DNA from: UBA4923 sp964486135
GTDB lineage: Bacteria > Bacillota > Clostridia > Saccharofermentanales > DTU023
DNA: 43,451 bases
Reading direction: 5' to 3'
Assembly (NCBI GenBank): GCA_964486135.1
Contig: CAZAKT010000013.1
Span: 1 to 43,451 of the forward strand
Below the pieces are notes generated by a model. It did not search any database and was not told the DNA's origin. It saw nothing but the letters and a program-made list of their open reading frames with translations. Shown piece by piece: positions 7,485-16,163 of the stretch. Positions within the stretch are counted from its first letter, which is position 1. The number at the start of each line of letters is the position of its first letter. A program made the translations under genes and the position numbers.

Positions 7485-10400
7485 TCAAGAACAGCCGGTC
7501 GTCTCACCGCAATCCAGGCAGACCTTGCAGGTACCGTTACGCACCAGGCGGGTTCCCGAGCAATTTGAACAGATCGAACCATCGTAGAGCCGCTCTCCCT
7601 TTTCGCTCGCTTCCCGGGCCTTTTCATGAATAAATTCGTCCAGGCTGATCTGGGCCAGCCGGGCTTCTCCTGTGCCGGTTCCGCTTTCGTCCGCCTCCTC
7701 TTCAGGCTTGACCTGGACCCGGGTGAAGTCACCTGCCTCAATATCGAGCACCTTACTTATCAGGTCGGAAACCGAAGTGCAGTACTTGATATAGGGATGG
7801 CGCTGGACATAGCCATAGGGCTCGAATTTTTGGCCGCGCAACATTTTCGAGATCGCCTCCGGCTTGATGCCGTATTGGAGCATGACCGAGATGGTCTTGG
7901 AAAGTGAGTTCAAGAGGCCCGTGATCAGGGTGCCCTCTCGGTCGGTGGTCATGAAGATCTCTGTTATCTCGCCAGCCTCGTCCCGGTTGACGGTAATGTA
8001 AACCTTGACATCCTCAATCTGGGCTGGATGGGTGGTACCCGTCCGGATACCGAAAGGCTTGACCCGGCTATGGGCCAGATCCCCCCGCTCAAGCTTGTCC
8101 TCGCAGGCTTCAAGCGCCTCCTTGGTGGACTTGGCATAATAAAGCAGATCCTGGTAGAGCAGATCGTCCAGGGGAAGATCCTGATCCTCGACACCCGCCA
8201 GCCGGATGTTGAGCGGCTGGGCATATTTGGAACCGTCCCGGTAGAGGGTGATCCCCTTGATACCTTGCTTCCAGGAGCTGAATACAACATCCGAGAAATC
8301 CTGGACCGTCGCCTCATTGGGCAGGTTGACGGTTTTTGACACTGCCCCTGATATGAGGGGGGTGATGGCGGCCACCATGCCAACGTGACCCTGCCAGTCG
8401 ATATAACGTTCCCCGCTGCCGCACTGGTTGGCCGTATCAAAGACGGGCAGATCTTCCTCTTTCAGGAAGGGGGCCCCTTCCATTTTGCCGTCCAGGATCA
8501 TGCCCTCCTTTCCCTCGCGCATTATGTAGTCAAGCACAGCCGTGCGCTCTTCTTCCGGGTAGCCCAGGGCGGCCAAGCCCTCCTCGACATGGGGATTGAC
8601 CAGTTTCATAAGTCCACCACCGGACAGTTTTTTATAGACGACGTGGGAGAAAAAGGGCTCGATGCTGGTCGCGGCACAGTCCATGGCGAAGGAAATAGTG
8701 CCAGTGGGGGCCATGACGGAGACCTGGGCATTCCTGTAGCCGTGGGCCTGGCCCCAGCTTTCCGCCCTTTCCCAGCAGTCTTTCAAAGCCGGGGAAAGGG
8801 GTCCAAAACCTGCCGCCTTCAGGAGCTCGTGGTCGACTATGGGCAGGCTGTAGCCTATACCCTCCGGCTGGTCCAGGCGGGCGCCGGCTGACCGGCTGTG
8901 ATTTCGTATGACCCGGAGCATGGCCTCCTTGTTCTTTTCGTAGTGGATGAAGGGAGTGGTTTGGCTGGCCATGGTAGCGGATACGGCATAGCTCTGACCG
9001 GTCAGGATTCCGGCCAGGGCCGCGCCCAGCGCCCGGGCCCCTTCTGAATCATAGGGAAGGCCGGCGCTCATAAAAAGGGAGGCCAGGTTGGCCAGGCCCA
9101 GGCCGGTCGCCCGGAAGGCCCAGGTTTTCCTGGCAATGGCGGGCGTGGGGAACTGGCCGCCGTGGATAGAGGCTTCCAGGGCCAGCTGGGCGATCGATAT
9201 CAGATGGATATAGCCCTCGATATCGAACTCAGCTTTGGCGGGGTCAAAGAAGCGCATGACGTTCATGGAGGCCAGGTTACAGCTCGTGTCATCCAGGAAA
9301 GCGTACTCACCGCAGGGATTGGTCGAATTGATACGGTTGTGTTTGGCCCCCAGCTCCCCGTCTTCACCGGCGGGACAGGTATGCCAGGCATTGAAGGTAT
9401 CGTCGAACTGGGGCGCCGGGTCGGCGCAGCGCCAGGCGGACTGGTTGAAAATTTCCCAGAGATGGCTGACAGGCAGCTCCCGGTCGACCGAGGAGTCCCG
9501 GCGGCCGGTAAGCCGGATGGAGGCGGCTGGATTCCGGTCGAGATTGGCGACCTTCCTCATAAAATCGTCACTGAAACGGACGGAATTATTCGAGTTCTGC
9601 CCTGAAACCGTCTGATAGGCCTCGCCATCCATATCGGCGTCATAGCCCATCTTGGCCAGGGCGATGACCTTATCCTCCTCGCGGGCCTTCCAGGTGATGA
9701 AGGCCTCCACCTCCGGATGATCGATATCCAGACAGACCATCTTGGCCGCGCGCCGGGTCGTCCCCCCCGACTTGATGGCCCCGGCATTCCGGTCAAGGCC
9801 TTTCAGGAAACTCATGAGACCTGATGAATGGCCACCCCCGGACAAGGCCTCCCCTTCGGCCCGGATGGCCGAGAAATTCGTCCCCGTCCCCGAACCCCCC
9901 TTGAAGAGTTTGGTCTCCGAAACATAGCCCTCCGTGATGGAGTGAGGCCCCAGGAGCTTGTCCTCGATCGAGAGGATGAAACAGGCCGAGGCCTGGGTAC
10001 GGGTATAGGCATCCTTCGCCATGACGACCTGGCCTTTATCCTCGTCATAGTAATAGAGCTCGTTCTTCCCCCCCTTGATCCCGTATTTGAGTTTCAGGCC
10101 CGTATTGAACCACTGCGGTGAATTGGGCGCGAACATCTGGGCGAGAAGGGCATAGACAAGTTCATCGTAGAGGATGGCCGCCTCCTCGCCCTCGTCGATC
10201 ATGCCCTCGTCGACCAGGGCCGCCACCCAGAAGGAGACCATGCGGTCAGCCACCTGGCGCATGGAGGATTCGTACCCTTCTTTACCTGGAACGCCCGCCT
10301 TCCTGAAGTATTTGGAGGCGATGATGTCACAGGCCTGTTGGGAGTAGGAGACAGGAAATTCCAGGTTCTTGAGGTCGGTCAGTATACGTCCGGACTTGTG

Positions 10401-10514
10401 GTCTTTCAGCAGAACGTCACAGTGTTTCCAATCAAAGAGATCAAAAACTGTGCCATCCTCCGATTCGAGCGCTTTTGTGAAATGTCTTTTAATGAAGGGT
10501 GCCAGAAGACTCAT
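7485..10514 (-). CDS. nrdJ: Class II (adenosylcobalamin-dependent) ribonucleotide reductase
   Basis: Reduces ribonucleotides to deoxyribonucleotides with an adenosylcobalamin radical, without oxygen. About 1009 aa, of the long NrdJ type: N-terminal PVSYSQQACDIIASKYFRK and MRQVADRMVSFW, NTGLKLKYG, the radical-site region NPCGEYAFLDDTSCNLASMN, MAPTGTISFAMDC, ANQCGSGERYIDW and ITLYRDGSKYAQPL. The C-terminus has a four-cysteine zinc-finger-like tail (CSNCSGT...CKVCLDCGETTGCS) that also holds the shuttle cysteines. I start it at the ATG at 10514. An in-frame TTG 18 codons upstream (10568) is possible but has no spaced ribosome site, and the extra residues do not look conserved. It fits an anaerobe or facultative anaerobe. 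CobA at 1275-1832 makes its cofactor. Candidate NrdR boxes overlap its promoter. Confidence 0.95.
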   Translation of the reverse strand: MSLLAPFIKRHFTKALESEDGTVFDLFDWKHCDVLLKDHKSGRILTDLKNLEFPVSYSQQACDIIASKYFRKAGVPGKEGYESSMRQVADRMVSFWVAALVDEGMIDEGEEAAILYDELVYALLAQMFAPNSPQWFNTGLKLKYGIKGGKNELYYYDEDKGQVVMAKDAYTRTQASACFILSIEDKLLGPHSITEGYVSETKLFKGGSGTGTNFSAIRAEGEALSGGGHSSGLMSFLKGLDRNAGAIKSGGTTRRAAKMVCLDIDHPEVEAFITWKAREEDKVIALAKMGYDADMDGEAYQTVSGQNSNNSVRFSDDFMRKVANLDRNPAASIRLTGRRDSSVDRELPVSHLWEIFNQSAWRCADPAPQFDDTFNAWHTCPAGEDGELGAKHNRINSTNPCGEYAFLDDTSCNLASMNVMRFFDPAKAEFDIEGYIHLISIAQLALEASIHGGQFPTPAIARKTWAFRATGLGLANLASLFMSAGLPYDSEGARALGAALAGILTGQSYAVSATMASQTTPFIHYEKNKEAMLRVIRNHSRSAGARLDQPEGIGYSLPIVDHELLKAAGFGPLSPALKDCWERAESWGQAHGYRNAQVSVMAPTGTISFAMDCAATSIEPFFSHVVYKKLSGGGLMKLVNPHVEEGLAALGYPEEERTAVLDYIMREGKEGMILDGKMEGAPFLKEEDLPVFDTANQCGSGERYIDWQGHVGMVAAITPLISGAVSKTVNLPNEATVQDFSDVVFSSWKQGIKGITLYRDGSKYAQPLNIRLAGVEDQDLPLDDLLYQDLLYYAKSTKEALEACEDKLERGDLAHSRVKPFGIRTGTTHPAQIEDVKVYITVNRDEAGEITEIFMTTDREGTLITGLLNSLSKTISVMLQYGIKPEAISKMLRGQKFEPYGYVQRHPYIKYCTSVSDLISKVLDIEAGDFTRVQVKPEEEADESGTGTGEARLAQISLDEFIHEKAREASEKGERLYDGSICSNCSGTRLVRNGTCKVCLDCGETTGCS

Positions 10515-10580
10515 ACCCACAACCTGCTTCCTTTGTCTCAATTTTGCCTCTGTGGCCAATGACGCCAACCTGGGATAACT

Positions 10581-10626
10581 ACATCATATAGTATGTTATT
10601 TTCAATCATACTACCAAATGTAGTGG
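10581..10626 (-). promoter_or_regulatory. nrdJ promoter with two candidate NrdR boxes
   Basis: Two imperfect 16-bp palindromes lie at 10581-10596 (ACATCATATAGTATGT) and 10611-10626 (CTACCAAATGTAGTGG), centres 30 bp apart. They resemble the NrdR box (acaCwAtATaTwGtgt), which usually occurs as a pair about 31 bp apart over RNR promoters. On the minus strand TTGGTA (10612-10617) and TACTAT (10588-10593) with an 18-bp spacer make a plausible promoter, so the boxes would cover -35 and -10. Identity to the consensus is only about 12/16 and 10/16. I see no cobalamin riboswitch between this promoter and the start. Confidence 0.45.
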
Positions 10627-10727
10627 CTCAATATTACAACTCGGTGACAAATTATGAAAGCCGCCGACTGGCTGGCCGTAGGTGCTAAGATGAAAAAACC
10701 GGGTCAATCGAGAGGGGGCAGCTACAA

Positions 10728-11141
10728 ATGACAGGAAGAAAAGGGACTTACCGGACGCTTACCGTCTTCGCGGGTCTGGTCCTGGCACTGGTCCTGGCTT
10801 GCGCCTGCGGGATTAATCGGGAGCTTGTCGGTCGCTGGAAACTGGTTGAAACTGACGACAGCACCTTTGCCGCCGGCATGCTCTTTGAATTCAAGGAGGA
10901 TCGCAGCCTCCTGGTCTCCCTGGGCACAGCCCTCCTTTCTGAAGAAGAAAGCCTGGCCTACCTGAACTCGATCGGTGACACGGAGATCACCTACAGCGCC
11001 AGCCCTGACGGCAGCCTCAATCTTATCCTCACCAAGCGCGACAGTGGCCGTGTGACGGTCCGGATGACCTATGAGTTGGAGGAGGATCTTCTGAAGATTA
11101 CGGATGAAGACGGGATCATCCTGGTTTTTCATCGGCAATGA
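10728..11141 (+). CDS. Small predicted lipoprotein (lipocalin-like)
   Basis: A 137 aa exported protein. The signal peptide has a basic start (RKGTYR), a hydrophobic core (11-24) and a lipobox VLAC with the acylated cysteine most likely Cys25; a second Cys follows at 27. The mature part starts with LVGRWKLVE, typical of small lipocalin-like or DUF4923-type beta barrels that open with a G-x-W motif, and alternates short beta strands. ATG with GAGAGGGGG ten bases upstream. It is divergent from nrdJ and its 3' end overlaps the end of the convergent cca gene by 26 bp. Function unknown. Confidence 0.75.
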   Translation: MTGRKGTYRTLTVFAGLVLALVLACACGINRELVGRWKLVETDDSTFAAGMLFEFKEDRSLLVSLGTALLSEEESLAYLNSIGDTEITYSASPDGSLNLILTKRDSGRVTVRMTYELEEDLLKITDEDGIILVFHRQ

Positions 11142-12396
11142 GGTCCAGCTCTTCCAGCAGGGATTCCCGGCGATTGGGGATCCCATCAACACAGACCTGT
11201 TCGAGCAATCTTTCCAGGCCCTGGCCAACCGCCTTTCCCCGATAACCCCTTTCCAACAAATCCTTCCCGTCAAGGGCCAGATCGGACAAGGTCAGGTTGC
11301 GTCCCTCAAGGATCAATTTTTCCGCGATCTCCCCTATTCTCCGGATCCGGCCGGCCTCCCTTTTCCTTCCTCCGCCATAGGCCTGGCTGTCTGCCAGACG
11401 GAGTTCAAGCACAGAGAAGAAATCGCTTTCACCAAAAAGGTGGAGGGCACGCCAGACACTCCGGGTAACCGGCTCGATCTCCTCCGCCTTTGCCGACACG
11501 AGGAGCTCTATCTTCTTCACCCTGTCATTGCTGAACCGGAGCCGGCGGGCCGCCGACAGGACCGTTGACGGCAGATGGGCATCGTAGAGGAGGGCCGCAA
11601 AGCGCATGACCGGATCCGGAGCGACGCCCGCCAGACGTCGGGCAGCCAGCTCAAGCAGGGGTGGATCAGCTTCCCGTCCTTGCCCAAGGCTTTTGATTTC
11701 AGGGATCACGACAGCCAGGACCTCCGCGAAATCCAGGAGGGCGGCCGACGCCCCGGGACCGCAGAGGAAGCGCTCCAGCTCAAGCCGGAGTCTCTCGGGC
11801 GCGACCCGTTCAAGCAGGTGGCCGGTCGCCCTGACCGCTTCTTCCGTCTCCTTCTCGAGGTCAAAGCCAAGCTCTGAACGAAAACGGAGGGCGCGGAAAA
11901 TCCGGAGGGCGTCTTCCCTGAAGCGCAGATGAGGATCCCCGACCGCCCGGATCAGCCTTCTCTCCAGATCCTGTCGTCCCCCCCAAGGGTCGACGAAACC
12001 CCGGTCCGGCCGATAGGCGATCGCGTTCATGGTGAAGTCCCGGCGGGAGAGGTCCTCTTCGATGGAATCAGAAAACCAGACCTGGTCGGGATGCCGGTGA
12101 TCGGAGTAGGCCCCCTCCCTTCGAAAGCTTGTCAGCTCAATTCTTTCACCCTCGATCAGGATGGTAAGGGTCCCGTGCGCCAGACCAGTTGGGATGACCT
12201 TGTAGGAAGAGAAGAGCTCCGCCGCCTCTTCCGGGGTCGCGGAGCTCGCGAGGTCAATATCCTGGGTTGGACGGCCGAGCAAAAGATCGCGCAAATAGCC
12301 GCCTACGATAAAACAGTCATAGCCGGCCTCCCGCAACCGGTCCATCAAGGTCCGGACCGGGCCGGGAATAAGGATTGGGCCCTCCCTGCCAGCCAT
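11116..12396 (-). CDS. cca: CCA-adding tRNA nucleotidyltransferase
   Basis: Adds or repairs the 3' CCA end of tRNA. Class II nucleotidyltransferase of 426 aa. Head motif VGGYLRDLLLGRPTQDIDLA supplies the GG, the R-D pair and the catalytic DxD. Then come LAHGTLTI, ELTSFRREGAYSDHRHP, DLSRRDFTMNAIAY and DPWGGRQDLERRLIRAVGDP, followed by the ATP/CTP-selecting RFREDALRIFRALRF neck. The C-terminal helical body follows. I use the ATG at 12396 because AAGGG lies eight bases upstream; a GTG three codons earlier has poorer spacing. The 3' end overlaps the convergent lipoprotein gene. The class of added bases (full CCA or partial) cannot be decided by eye. Confidence 0.94.
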   Translation of the reverse strand: MAGREGPILIPGPVRTLMDRLREAGYDCFIVGGYLRDLLLGRPTQDIDLASSATPEEAAELFSSYKVIPTGLAHGTLTILIEGERIELTSFRREGAYSDHRHPDQVWFSDSIEEDLSRRDFTMNAIAYRPDRGFVDPWGGRQDLERRLIRAVGDPHLRFREDALRIFRALRFRSELGFDLEKETEEAVRATGHLLERVAPERLRLELERFLCGPGASAALLDFAEVLAVVIPEIKSLGQGREADPPLLELAARRLAGVAPDPVMRFAALLYDAHLPSTVLSAARRLRFSNDRVKKIELLVSAKAEEIEPVTRSVWRALHLFGESDFFSVLELRLADSQAYGGGRKREAGRIRRIGEIAEKLILEGRNLTLSDLALDGKDLLERGYRGKAVGQGLERLLEQVCVDGIPNRRESLLEELDLIADEKPG

Positions 12397-12417
12397 ATGG
12401 ATCACCCTTTTGCTTCC

Positions 12418-12972
12418 CTAGGCTTCTGCCCCCTCTTCGGGCATTTGTTCCACCGGAGCCTGGTCGGTAAGGACAGGGTCAGTAGCTACCGGTGCAGGCG
12501 GATAGTAGAAGGCCTGTGTCCTCCTTTCCTGGGCTTCCTGCCTGTTGAGGGCGGCGCCGACAATGACCAGGACGGGGAAGGCCAGTTGGATCAGGCCCCA
12601 GGCCGTAAAGCCGGCGGGCAGGGACAGGATGGAAAAAGCGATACCCACGGCCAGGGGAAAACTTGTTCGTTCAAGGTCGTCCCGCTTCTTCCAGGTCAGG
12701 ATCCCCAAGGCCAGCTGGAAGCCAGAGATAACCAGGATCAGGATACCCAGGACAAGGCCCAGGCCGCTGATCAAACGGGCAATAAAGGCACCCGCCAGGT
12801 AGCTTTCAGTCGGTAGGGAGCCGGAACCGGCAAGTTCAATATTCCGCACAAGCTTGCCAAGCCAGGACGCGATCGCAATCACGAAGGGGCTGATTAGAAT
12901 GCCAAGCCCGGCCAGGACCACCATGCCCATGGCGCCTATTGACAGATAGACTGAACCTCTTGGTTTTATCAT
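12418..12972 (-). CDS. Four-helix membrane protein, paralogue of the 13099-13689 product
   Basis: A 184 aa protein of unknown function with four hydrophobic segments: near the N-terminus (SIGAMGMVVLAGLGILI), GLGLVLGILILVISGF, FPLAVGIAFSILSL and AFPVLVIVGAALN. A soluble tail, Tyr/Pro/Ala/Glu-rich, follows LNRQEAQE. The layout, the cytoplasmic K-(K/R)-RDDL-x-x-T linker and the ALNRQ(E/Q) ending match the upstream gene at 13099-13689, so this is a tandem duplication that has diverged strongly. I chose the ATG at 12972 because AAGGAGG sits seven bases upstream; the frame stays open further 5' without a ribosome site. A terminator (13055-13083) separates it from its paralogue. Confidence 0.78.
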   Translation of the reverse strand: MIKPRGSVYLSIGAMGMVVLAGLGILISPFVIAIASWLGKLVRNIELAGSGSLPTESYLAGAFIARLISGLGLVLGILILVISGFQLALGILTWKKRDDLERTSFPLAVGIAFSILSLPAGFTAWGLIQLAFPVLVIVGAALNRQEAQERRTQAFYYPPAPVATDPVLTDQAPVEQMPEEGAEA

Positions 12973-13054
12973 TGTTTTCCTCCTTCGGCTCCACCCCTTG
13001 GGCGACAAAGCCGTCAGGTCCATTATACTCGACAGCCGGGGGAGCCTCTCCATG

Positions 13055-13083
13055 AAAAACGCGCCGGCTGTCCTGCCGGCGCG
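13055..13083 (-). terminator. Rho-independent terminator after the 13099-13689 gene
   Basis: Read on the minus strand: a perfect 9-bp stem CGCGCCGGC/GCCGGCGCG with a 6-base loop, followed directly by five T. It lies 16 bases after the stop of the membrane-protein gene and is the clearest intrinsic terminator in the window. Confidence 0.88.
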
Positions 13084-13098
13084 CTTGGCTCCCAGGGA

Positions 13099-13689
13099 TT
13101 AATCCTGCTCTTGCGGTGCTTCCTGATAAGTTTCTTCAGGCTGCGGCTGATAGGGCGGCTGCGGTTGGTAGGGCGGTTGGGGCTGGTAGGGCGCTTGCGG
13201 CTGGGCAGGCGGCTGGTAGGGATAGGGTTGCTGTCCCTGAGGGTAGCCGGGATACTGCGCCTGAGGTCCCAACTCCTTGGCCTGCTGTTTGTTCAGGATG
13301 GCCCCGATCAGGATGAGCAGGGGGGCGATGAGGGAAATCAAGGTCGCGGCTGTGAAAGAGGTAATCAGCGAAATGACGGCCAGGACTGTAAAAATGATTC
13401 CGATCACAAAGGGAAAGGTTGTCTGCCGCAGGTCACCCCGCCGCTTGAAGCACATGATCCCGAAGATCAGGACCAGGACCGATACGATAACAACAATCAA
13501 ACCCAGGACAATACCGACGGAGGTAAAAAGCCCCCAGTAACCATCGACTCCGCTGGCCTGGCCGAGAACGCTCATCAGCCAGCCTCCAGCAACTGAAAGC
13601 AACAACCCCAAGATAATACCGAGTGCCCCGCTAATTATCATGAGGATGGAGCCAATCGCAATTAATACTTCACCTTTGGCTTTTTGCAT
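13099..13689 (-). CDS. Four-helix membrane protein with PYQPQP-repeat tail
   Basis: A 196 aa protein with four membrane segments (GEVLIAIGSILMIISG..., FTSVGIVLGLIVVIVSVLVL, FVIGIIFTVLAVISL, LISLIAPLLILIGAILN). A soluble Gln/Pro/Tyr-rich tail of about 55 residues ends in acidic EETYQEAPQEQD. A cytoplasmic loop FKRRGDLRQT joins helices 2 and 3. Proteins of this kind (DUF4064-like, tetraspan with a low-complexity tail) are common in Firmicutes but uncharacterised. The ATG at 13689 has AAAGGAG nine bases upstream; earlier in-frame starts lie on or before that site and are rejected. It is followed by a strong terminator and then its paralogue. Confidence 0.82.
   Translation of the reverse strand: MQKAKGEVLIAIGSILMIISGALGIILGLLLSVAGGWLMSVLGQASGVDGYWGLFTSVGIVLGLIVVIVSVLVLIFGIMCFKRRGDLRQTTFPFVIGIIFTVLAVISLITSFTAATLISLIAPLLILIGAILNKQQAKELGPQAQYPGYPQGQQPYPYQPPAQPQAPYQPQPPYQPQPPYQPQPEETYQEAPQEQD
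13138..13203 (-). repeat. 18-bp coding repeats (PYQPQP)
   Basis: Three consecutive copies of the hexapeptide PYQPQP plus a degenerate fourth (PYQPPA/QPQAPY) form the tail of the tetraspan protein. The DNA units (plus-strand tgatagggcggctgcggt-like) are similar but not identical. Confidence 0.75.
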
Positions 13690-13747
13690 TTTAATCATCT
13701 CCTTTAAATTCATACGTCTTGGCATCCACTCTACGATGCGTGGCAAA

Positions 13748-13753
13748 AGTATA
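13748..13753 (-). promoter_or_regulatory. Probable -10 (TATACT) of the tetraspan gene
   Basis: The minus strand carries TATACT in the AT-richer gap between the amidohydrolase gene and the tetraspan gene, giving a leader of about 50 bases. No convincing -35 is seen at 17 bp, so this is a weak call. Confidence 0.4.
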
Positions 13754-13834
13754 CAACATGTGAGCCCCGCCAGTCGGTGACGGAAGTTCCCAATTGTTTT
13801 TTATCATCTGTCCAGGGTATTACGCGAATATTTA

Positions 13835-14704
13835 TTAGGGAGTCGTCCCGCCCCCGGCCCCCTGGCTGTCCCCTGTCAGGAGTGACCAGGCGTTTTTCCC
13901 CAGGATGGCTTCCTTTTCCGCCTTGTCAAGGCTGCTCCGGTCCAGATCCGCAAAATAGCGGCGGGGGGGCAGGAGGGGATAATCACTGCCGAAGAGGATT
14001 TTATGGGTGAGGCCGAGCGCCTGGACGGCATTGTAGACCTTGTATCCGTAAAGGAAGACGGAGGCGGCCGTGTCGTAATAGACGTTTTGGAGCCGGTCGG
14101 AGACTTCCTTCATAAGCTCGTAGAAGAATAAACCGCCGCCCCAGTGGGCCAGGATGATCTTGAGTTGGGGGAAGTTGGCGGCAAAGGCTTCGGCTTCGGC
14201 AAGGCTGGTCCTGGTCTTGCCCGCGTAGGCGTGGCCGACCGGTTCATTCAGGTGGACCATGACAGGGAAGCCGAGTTCCTGACAGATATGGCCCAGGCTG
14301 CTCATCTCCCTGTGGGAGTCGAGCTGGAAGCCCTGGCCTTCGGGATAGAGTTCGCCGACACCCCTGAGCCCCTTTCCGGCACATCTGACCAGTTCAGCTT
14401 CCGCTCCGGGATCCTGAGGCGGCAGGACGGCAAAGCCAATCAAGCGCTCAGGGTATTCCCCGCACTTTTCTGCCACATAATCGTTGACGTAGCGGCAAAG
14501 GCCCAGATCCTGGAAGGCAAAACCAAAAACAATGGCCTTGTCGAAAGCATCCTCCTCCAGGGCGGCGACCGCCTGCTCTGCGGTCGCGAACTTGTTGACC
14601 GGGCTCTCGCTCAGGAGCTTGAAATAGGGCTCTTTCGCGGCAATTTTTTCCCAGTCCCGGATTAGGTCGGGAGGGGTCAGATGAACATGGCTGTCAATCT
14701 TCAT
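13835..14704 (-). CDS. Amidohydrolase-2 family metal-dependent hydrolase
   Basis: A 289 aa TIM-barrel hydrolase of the amidohydrolase-related (PF04909-like) group. It has the opening metal motif DSHVHL (4-9), GLRGVGELYP, the barrel histidine in VMVHLNEP, the LAHWGGG motif (third metal/substrate His) and the terminal FGSDYPLLPP with the catalytic Asp. Members include decarboxylases (ACMSD-like) and hydrolases of small carboxylates; the substrate here is unknown. Its ATG overlaps the stop of the GltS-type symporter gene (ATGA), so the two are coupled. That suggests it acts on something related to the imported anion, but this is inference from position alone. Confidence 0.88.
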   Translation of the reverse strand: MKIDSHVHLTPPDLIRDWEKIAAKEPYFKLLSESPVNKFATAEQAVAALEEDAFDKAIVFGFAFQDLGLCRYVNDYVAEKCGEYPERLIGFAVLPPQDPGAEAELVRCAGKGLRGVGELYPEGQGFQLDSHREMSSLGHICQELGFPVMVHLNEPVGHAYAGKTRTSLAEAEAFAANFPQLKIILAHWGGGLFFYELMKEVSDRLQNVYYDTAASVFLYGYKVYNAVQALGLTHKILFGSDYPLLPPRRYFADLDRSSLDKAEKEAILGKNAWSLLTGDSQGAGGGTTP

Positions 14705-16113
14705 GCCTTGACATCCTTCAGGGACCGCCTGGTCAAACGATAGCCCACCAGGGCGATGATGGCGTAAAAGCTGCCGACACCGATATTCCAGAGGAAATTG
14801 GCGGCCGTCGATCCGCGGGCGAGAAAGTTGTAGTCGATCGGGTTGATAAGGAGTGAGAAGAGGCTTATGAGGGCGAAGCCCATGGAAAAATCGCTGAGGA
14901 CCGGCGACTCGTACTCGGGATCGGTTATCTTGAGCAGGGTCATGCCGGTGATCATGACGCCGGTATTGACCCCCCAGCTCATAATGGCCCGCTCGAAGGG
15001 GAAATCATCCTTGAAGGTCCTGCGGAAAAGCGGAAAGGTCACGAAGTAGGTCCCGGCAAAGCCGACCAGGCTCAGGATGACAAGGGGGACCAGGTAGGCG
15101 GAAACCGCCTTGACCGGCAGGGTCATAATGGCGGCCGTGATGGCAAAGTCAGAAAACATACCCGTTATCCTGGCCTTCACCTTGGTGTCGATCAGCCAAT
15201 TCAACTTCAACTTCAGGAGGATGAAATTGATCACATACATGATCAGGAGGGCATAGAACCAGACGGGCAGGTAGATCATGGGAGCCCACAGCCGCATACG
15301 GGCCGAGAGCAGGTAGGCCAGGCCCGAGGCCAGGAGCATGATGGCCAGATGAACGGTCAGGGTCTCAATGGAGGAACCCGCCACGGTCTCCCGGCCCAGA
15401 CTCTTCTGCTTGCTGATATCCTTGGTGAAACCCTGCAGCATTTCCTGGTCAAGGGCTCCGGATTGGCCCAGCAACTGGGTCCTTCCCTTTCTGACCGCCC
15501 GATTGATAAAGAAGATCCCAAGCAGCATGCCCCCGATCAAACCGATGGTGGCCAGGGTCAGGGCGACCCCCTGCGAAGTCTGCCACCAGGGAAGACCGAA
15601 ATCCTGCAAAATGCTTCCGATGGCTGTCGCCGTGCCATGACCGCCGGCAAAGCCCTGGGGCAGTTCGTAGCCGAAGGTCCGGTAAAGGCCTGTCTCAGGA
15701 CTGACGGCCGTAATCACCAGGTTGACACCGTAGCCAAGGATGTACTGAAGGCTGCCCCCCAAGGCGAATACCCCCGTCATGAGAAGGACGACAGGGGCCA
15801 TGTCGCGGATAGGACGCCGCTTCCTGCTGGGGTCCATGGAAAGACCCAGGGGGGCGGCGGAGAAGACGGGAACGATGAGGACAACGGGCAGGGCTTCCCA
15901 AAGGGAAATCCAGTCTGCGGGATAGGCCAGGAGGGCCTTGTCTCCCCAGATACCGGGCCCCAGAAAGAGGCCGATCGCGCCGCCAATGACGGAGGCCGGC
16001 AGGAGCCAGCGTCTGAAGACGGGGACCTTGGCCCTCAAAAAAGCACCGAGAAGCAGGAAGACCCCTACTACGCCCGTGCCGATCAATATCTCCTGGATAA
16101 CCGCTGTACTCAC
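14701..16113 (-). CDS. gltS: GltS-type sodium/glutamate symporter
   Basis: A 470 aa membrane protein with about twelve hydrophobic segments in two inverted halves. The first re-entrant signature is QGFAGGHGTATAIG and the second is in MSWGVNTGVMITGMTLLK, both typical of ESS/GltS carriers. It is longer than E. coli GltS (about 400 aa) because of a cytoplasmic insert around RKGRTQLLGQSGALDQ, between the halves. I take the GTG at 16113: GAGGACGG lies eight bases upstream and the likely promoter (16164-16172) would start transcripts near 16157, so the TTG at 16161 is not available. Cotranscribed with the amidohydrolase. Substrate glutamate is inferred from the family; related carriers could take other dicarboxylates. 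Confidence 0.9.
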   Translation of the reverse strand: MSTAVIQEILIGTGVVGVFLLLGAFLRAKVPVFRRWLLPASVIGGAIGLFLGPGIWGDKALLAYPADWISLWEALPVVLIVPVFSAAPLGLSMDPSRKRRPIRDMAPVVLLMTGVFALGGSLQYILGYGVNLVITAVSPETGLYRTFGYELPQGFAGGHGTATAIGSILQDFGLPWWQTSQGVALTLATIGLIGGMLLGIFFINRAVRKGRTQLLGQSGALDQEMLQGFTKDISKQKSLGRETVAGSSIETLTVHLAIMLLASGLAYLLSARMRLWAPMIYLPVWFYALLIMYVINFILLKLKLNWLIDTKVKARITGMFSDFAITAAIMTLPVKAVSAYLVPLVILSLVGFAGTYFVTFPLFRRTFKDDFPFERAIMSWGVNTGVMITGMTLLKITDPEYESPVLSDFSMGFALISLFSLLINPIDYNFLARGSTAANFLWNIGVGSFYAIIALVGYRLTRRSLKDVKA

Positions 16114-16163
16114 AATACCGTCCTCGCCTGCGCCCGGCCTTTCGCTCTGACAGGCGCTCAAAT

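Noticed and set aside
10515..10568. TTG start for NrdJ 18 codons upstream
   Set aside because: No ribosome site at proper distance, and the extra residues look unlike the family; kept only as an alternative.
10515..10727. Cobalamin riboswitch before nrdJ
   Set aside because: The leader from the inferred promoter to the start is far too short, and no B12-box-like sequence is seen.
16114..16161. TTG start for the GltS protein
   Set aside because: It falls at or next to the inferred transcription start and lacks a ribosome site; the GTG at 16113 has one.
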